From UBA1794 sp050946375 (GTDB lineage Bacteria; Bacteroidota; Bacteroidia; Bacteroidales; Bacteroidaceae): a stretch of 36,973 nucleotides of DNA. The notes below the pieces were generated by a model. The model was not told the DNA's origin, ran no database searches, and saw only the letters and a list, made by a program, of their open reading frames with translations. Positions 34,387-36,973 of this stretch are shown piece by piece. Where the stretch lies: positions 1 through 36,973 of the forward strand of contig JBMNUT010000019.1 of the NCBI GenBank assembly GCA_050946375.1, in the 5' to 3' direction. The position numbers were made by a program, and so were the translations under genes. Each line of letters begins with the position of its first letter. Within the stretch, counting starts at the first letter, position 1.

Positions 34387-34460
34387 GGACTTGTAGCTCA
34401 GTTGGTTAGAGCAACAGACTCATAATCTGGAGGTCCCAGGTTCAAGCCCTGGCTGGTCCA
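34387..34460 (+). tRNA. tRNA with CAT anticodon (tRNA-Met, or Ile-CAU)
   Basis: 74 bases. The cloverleaf reads GGACTTG / TA / GCTC-AGTTGGTTA-GAGC / A / ACAGA-CTCATAA-TCTGG / AGGTC / CCAGG-TTCAAGC-CCTGG / CTGGTCC, with discriminator A at 34460. The 3' CCA is not encoded. The anticodon is CAT (34421-34423). Elongator tRNA-Met is the first choice, since the first acceptor pair is G-C, unlike initiators. A lysidine-modified Ile-CAU cannot be excluded. One T-T mismatch sits in the acceptor stem. The 3' end abuts the AT-rich element. Confidence 0.93.
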
Positions 34461-34465
34461 CTGAT

Positions 34466-34506
34466 AAACTCCTGTAAGTTAAATGCTTATGGGAGTTTTC
34501 TTTTTA
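34466..34506 (+). terminator. Terminator after the tRNA
   Basis: A 13-base stem (34466-34478 with 34486-34498, two G-U pairs) has a 7-base loop and is followed by TCTTTTT. Confidence 0.75.
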
Positions 34507-34590
34507 TACACGGTTTATGAATATTGACAGGAATACTCCTGAAATCAGCTAATGTTGGTCTATTGTTGTTCCCAAATTAATTGAGATAAC

Positions 34591-35868
34591 ATGCTGACAT
34601 TCAAAGCAGAAGTACTAAAGAGCAAACAGAAAAGTGATGGTACTTATAATGTAAAGATTAGAATGACCTATAACAGAGAGGTCAAAAGACTGGCAACCAA
34701 CATCTTTGTCAGGCAAGAGGACTTAACCAAGTCTTTCAGACTAAAAAATCCCAAGTTCATTCAAGAAGCAGATGCCATAGTAAGGCATTATCAGGAAATC
34801 TGTGCCAAGTTGCAGGTGGATATTAACAACTATACTTTGGATGATATTATAGTCCTCTTGAAGGGAGAACAAAAGAAATCCCAAGAGATTGACTTTATTC
34901 AGTTTAGCAGAGAATGGATTGCCCATACCACCATTAAAGGAGCAGAGAACTATACATCCGCCATCAATGCCTTTGTGCAGTTCCTTGGGAAAGACAAATT
35001 AGTTATCCAGCAACTGACCACCTCTTTACTCAAAGACTTTATGGACTATCTTGTCAGGAAGAGGGAGGAAAAAATGAAGTTGCTCAAGAAACAAGGCAAA
35101 AGGATTCCATCCAATAGGGTGGTTTCTCTATACCTTGGCAGCATCAGGCATCTATTCAATGAAGCCAAAAGGCAGTATAATGACTATGACAGGGACATAA
35201 TACTCATTTCCCATTCCCCCTTTGAGAACTTCAAGATTCCTAAGCAGGAGGCAACAAGAAAGAGAGCCATTTCTGCAAAGGACATATTGAAGATATATGA
35301 AATGCCCTATCTCCTTGATTGTAAAGGCAGAGAAAAGACAGGCAGATTTAATCTTGCCAAAGACTGTTTTATCCTTTCATTTGGACTGATAGGCATGAAC
35401 TCAGCAGACCTCTATTCTTGTGAAGATATAAAGGAAGATGTCATTACCTATTATAGAGCCAAAACTTCTGCCCGAAGAAATGATAAGGCAAAGATGAAGG
35501 TAAAGGTCATAGAGGTTATCAAGCCTTTGGTGGAGAAGTATAGGGACAGGACAGGGAAGAAGGTATTCAACTTCTATCAGCATTACTCTACAGCTGATGC
35601 TTTCAACAAAGCCATCAATTATGGTTTGAAGCAAATAGGAGAAATCCTACAGATAGAGGATTGGGAATATTATGCTGCCCGCCATTCATGGGCTACCTTG
35701 GCTGTCAATAAGGTAGGCATAGACAAGTACACAGTCCATGCAGCCCTCAACCATATTGATGAAGCTATGAAGGTAACTGACATCTATATTGAGAGAGATT
35801 TTGAGGTGGAGAATGAAGCCAACAGGAAGGTGTTGGAGTATGTGTTTGAAGAAATATCAGCAATGTAG
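34591..35868 (+). CDS. Tyrosine recombinase (integrase)
   Basis: 425 residues. An N-terminal arm-binding part (about 1-95, FKAEVLKSKQKSDGTYNVKIRM) is followed by a SAM-like core-binding domain (about 105-220) and the catalytic domain (about 225-420). Recognisable catalytic elements are AARHSWATLAV near 368 (second Arg), ALNHIDEAMKVTDIYIERD near 389 (His and the Tyr nucleophile in the DIYIE stretch), and a Lys-rich beta segment near 300. The first Arg box, expected as GxR, reads LIGMNSADLY near 270, without Arg at the usual place; this variant is known in many Bacteroidetes integrases. It probably drives integration at the neighbouring tRNA. Confidence 0.9.
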   Translation: MLTFKAEVLKSKQKSDGTYNVKIRMTYNREVKRLATNIFVRQEDLTKSFRLKNPKFIQEADAIVRHYQEICAKLQVDINNYTLDDIIVLLKGEQKKSQEIDFIQFSREWIAHTTIKGAENYTSAINAFVQFLGKDKLVIQQLTTSLLKDFMDYLVRKREEKMKLLKKQGKRIPSNRVVSLYLGSIRHLFNEAKRQYNDYDRDIILISHSPFENFKIPKQEATRKRAISAKDILKIYEMPYLLDCKGREKTGRFNLAKDCFILSFGLIGMNSADLYSCEDIKEDVITYYRAKTSARRNDKAKMKVKVIEVIKPLVEKYRDRTGKKVFNFYQHYSTADAFNKAINYGLKQIGEILQIEDWEYYAARHSWATLAVNKVGIDKYTVHAALNHIDEAMKVTDIYIERDFEVENEANRKVLEYVFEEISAM

Positions 35869-35873
35869 GTAAA

Positions 35874-35920
35874 AAGAATCTCTATAGTCTGTCAAACCAT
35901 GGAGATTCTTTGCTATTTTT
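35874..35920 (+). terminator. Possible terminator after the integrase gene
   Basis: AAGAATCTC (35874-35882) pairs with GAGATTCTT (35902-35910) over a 19-base loop. TGCTATTTTT follows. Confidence 0.5.
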
Positions 35921-35946
35921 GTCAATTAAAATAATTTCCTACCATA

Positions 35947-36973
35947 ATGAATAATAGAATTGATTACATAGAAGATAGGATTTGGATTCAAAAGAAAATC
36001 CAACTTCAAGAATATTTCAATAAATTAGAGCCTAAGCATTCCATTGTTAGCTCTTTAGGCATTCCTTTAAAATATTCAGGCTATTTTGCTCTGATTCCAA
36101 GTAATTTGGATTTAGAAGCTCATTTAGCTCAATATCCAATTACAGATTATATGTTTGTACAGGATAATAGGGGAATAATCCGGTCTGTATCAAAATATGG
36201 TGGTATTGGTTCTTCTTTAAAATTTGACCTTGTTAGATTCATTTATATTCTTGGGTTGATAAGTTCAATGCCTGCACGAAATAAAGATTCTATTACAGAA
36301 ACAGGGTATGTATCAATCAACTCAAAGCTAATCAGAAACTTTTTTAAAGACTATCTCTCCTACCTTGATTATCTTATATTAACAGGAGTATTGGAAACAA
36401 AGGGACAATATATCCAAGGGAAACAATCAAAAGGATATAGGTTTACAAAAAGATATGCAAATGCCCCTTTAGTAAGGTATGACTATCCTGCATTTCGACA
36501 AAACACAGATAATGTTGCATCTATCCAAGAAGAAATTTACAATAAAGAAACAGGTTTTTTTGTCCATAATCCAATCTTAGATTTTCCCTATCTTTCCTAT
36601 TGGTATTCCACGAAAGGATTACAGATAGACGAAGAAGCAGCTTTGAATTATGCTCATCAAATGATGCAGGATAAATTCAGAAAAGGAATTCAATCATGGG
36701 ATATAAACAGAGATAAAAGTCGCAACAACCTTATTAAAAGAAAAAATCCACTAACCCAATATCATGCAGCCCTATATAATATCAATAGTATTGCCATTGG
36801 TGATTATAAGGTATCTATTGATAGCAATGTGCATAGATTACATTCTGTTATAACCAATTTACAGAAGGATTACCGCAGATTCCTAAGTTATAATGGTCAG
36901 AAGTTGGTAAATGTAGATATTTCTAACAGCCAACCTTATTTGTTGTGCTTACTTCTAAATCCATCTTTTTGGG
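35947..36973 (+). CDS. Unidentified element-encoded protein, partial
   Basis: The ATG at 35947 opens a frame of at least 342 codons that runs off the right edge. It is AT-rich like the integrase gene. No signal peptide or membrane segment is seen. The last visible part reads RLHSVITNLQKDYRRFL, then KLVNVDISNSQPYLLC (about residues 317-332): a short beta strand ending in Asp, followed by Ile-Ser-Asn-Ser-Gln-Pro. This resembles motif A of palm-type polymerases, where that Asp binds metal, but the match is short and the second catalytic motif would lie outside the window. The N-terminal 250 residues do not match a family I know. A replication role for the element is a guess. Confidence 0.6.
   Translation, partial: MNNRIDYIEDRIWIQKKIQLQEYFNKLEPKHSIVSSLGIPLKYSGYFALIPSNLDLEAHLAQYPITDYMFVQDNRGIIRSVSKYGGIGSSLKFDLVRFIYILGLISSMPARNKDSITETGYVSINSKLIRNFFKDYLSYLDYLILTGVLETKGQYIQGKQSKGYRFTKRYANAPLVRYDYPAFRQNTDNVASIQEEIYNKETGFFVHNPILDFPYLSYWYSTKGLQIDEEAALNYAHQMMQDKFRKGIQSWDINRDKSRNNLIKRKNPLTQYHAALYNINSIAIGDYKVSIDSNVHRLHSVITNLQKDYRRFLSYNGQKLVNVDISNSQPYLLCLLLNPSFW

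Larger units (their letters stand above)
34461..36973 (+). mobile_element. Integrated element next to the tRNA, left part
   Basis: Directly after the tRNA the base composition changes from GC-rich to clearly AT-rich; for example 36001-36060 has 20 G+C in 60 bases. The first gene is a tyrosine recombinase. The junction with the tRNA 3' end is the usual target for such integrases, so the left attachment site is probably in the 3' half of the tRNA. The right end, a second attachment copy and the rest of the element are beyond the window. No 22-base repeat cluster occurs in it, which supports recent arrival. Confidence 0.75.

Noticed and set aside
34524..34540. Short inverted repeat CAGGA / TCCTG and a second ACTCCTG copy near the integrase gene as recombinase arm sites
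   Set aside because: Too short to separate from chance without the other end of the element.

Overview
The window looks like a high-GC member of the Bacteroidales, with an AT-rich mobile element at its right edge. Several upstream regions carry the Bacteroidetes promoter type (TTTG, 19-21 bases, TAnnTTTG). Gene content and order are typical of the phylum: ftsX, a DUF3098 protein, uppP, truB, queA, folK and metK in a row; a DUF4271 protein beside a HemD-like protein; a secreted DPP4-type peptidase; NDH-2; and lipoproteins with a Cys-Ser-Ser-Asp-Glu start. The species cannot be named from the sequence alone.

Layout. 1-145: start of a lipoprotein gene (minus). 326-1630: aroA (plus), convergent with a SulP transporter (1732-3417, minus) across a perfect 40-base palindromic terminator. 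3594-6026: typA and a secreted nitroreductase (minus). 6266-8503: DPP4-like peptidase (plus). 8804-10441: WG-repeat lipoprotein (minus). 10779-17326: hisS, a DUF418 membrane protein, a TlpA-like thioredoxin protein and a GH127-type glycosidase (all minus). 17327-18023: no protein gene, but a good candidate for a stand-alone structured RNA. 18024-20490: a GT90/CAP10 glycosyltransferase and NDH-2 (minus). 20904-25296: two ECF sigma/anti-sigma pairs in tandem with an unidentified exported protein between them (plus). 25387-34037: twelve closely packed housekeeping genes from ftsX to yidD (minus), covering cell division, lipid carrier recycling, tRNA modification, folate and SAM synthesis, RNase P and membrane insertion. 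34205-34460: a promoter, a foldable leader and a tRNA with a CAT anticodon. 34461 to the end: an AT-rich integrated element with a tyrosine recombinase and the start of an unidentified gene whose last visible part resembles a polymerase palm motif.

The most unusual signal is a family of degenerate, semi-palindromic units about 22 bases long, grouped in tandem clusters of usually three or four. They occupy most non-coding gaps from about 0.2 to 25.4 kb. Every cluster reads in the same direction on the plus strand (unit roughly GCRGNRCTTTTCSGGAAAA) whichever way the neighbouring genes point. Some clusters lie inside genes: they form the N-terminal leader of two exported proteins, a linker in an anti-sigma factor and probably the tail of TruB. 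Others carry or form intrinsic terminators. I do not recognise this family.
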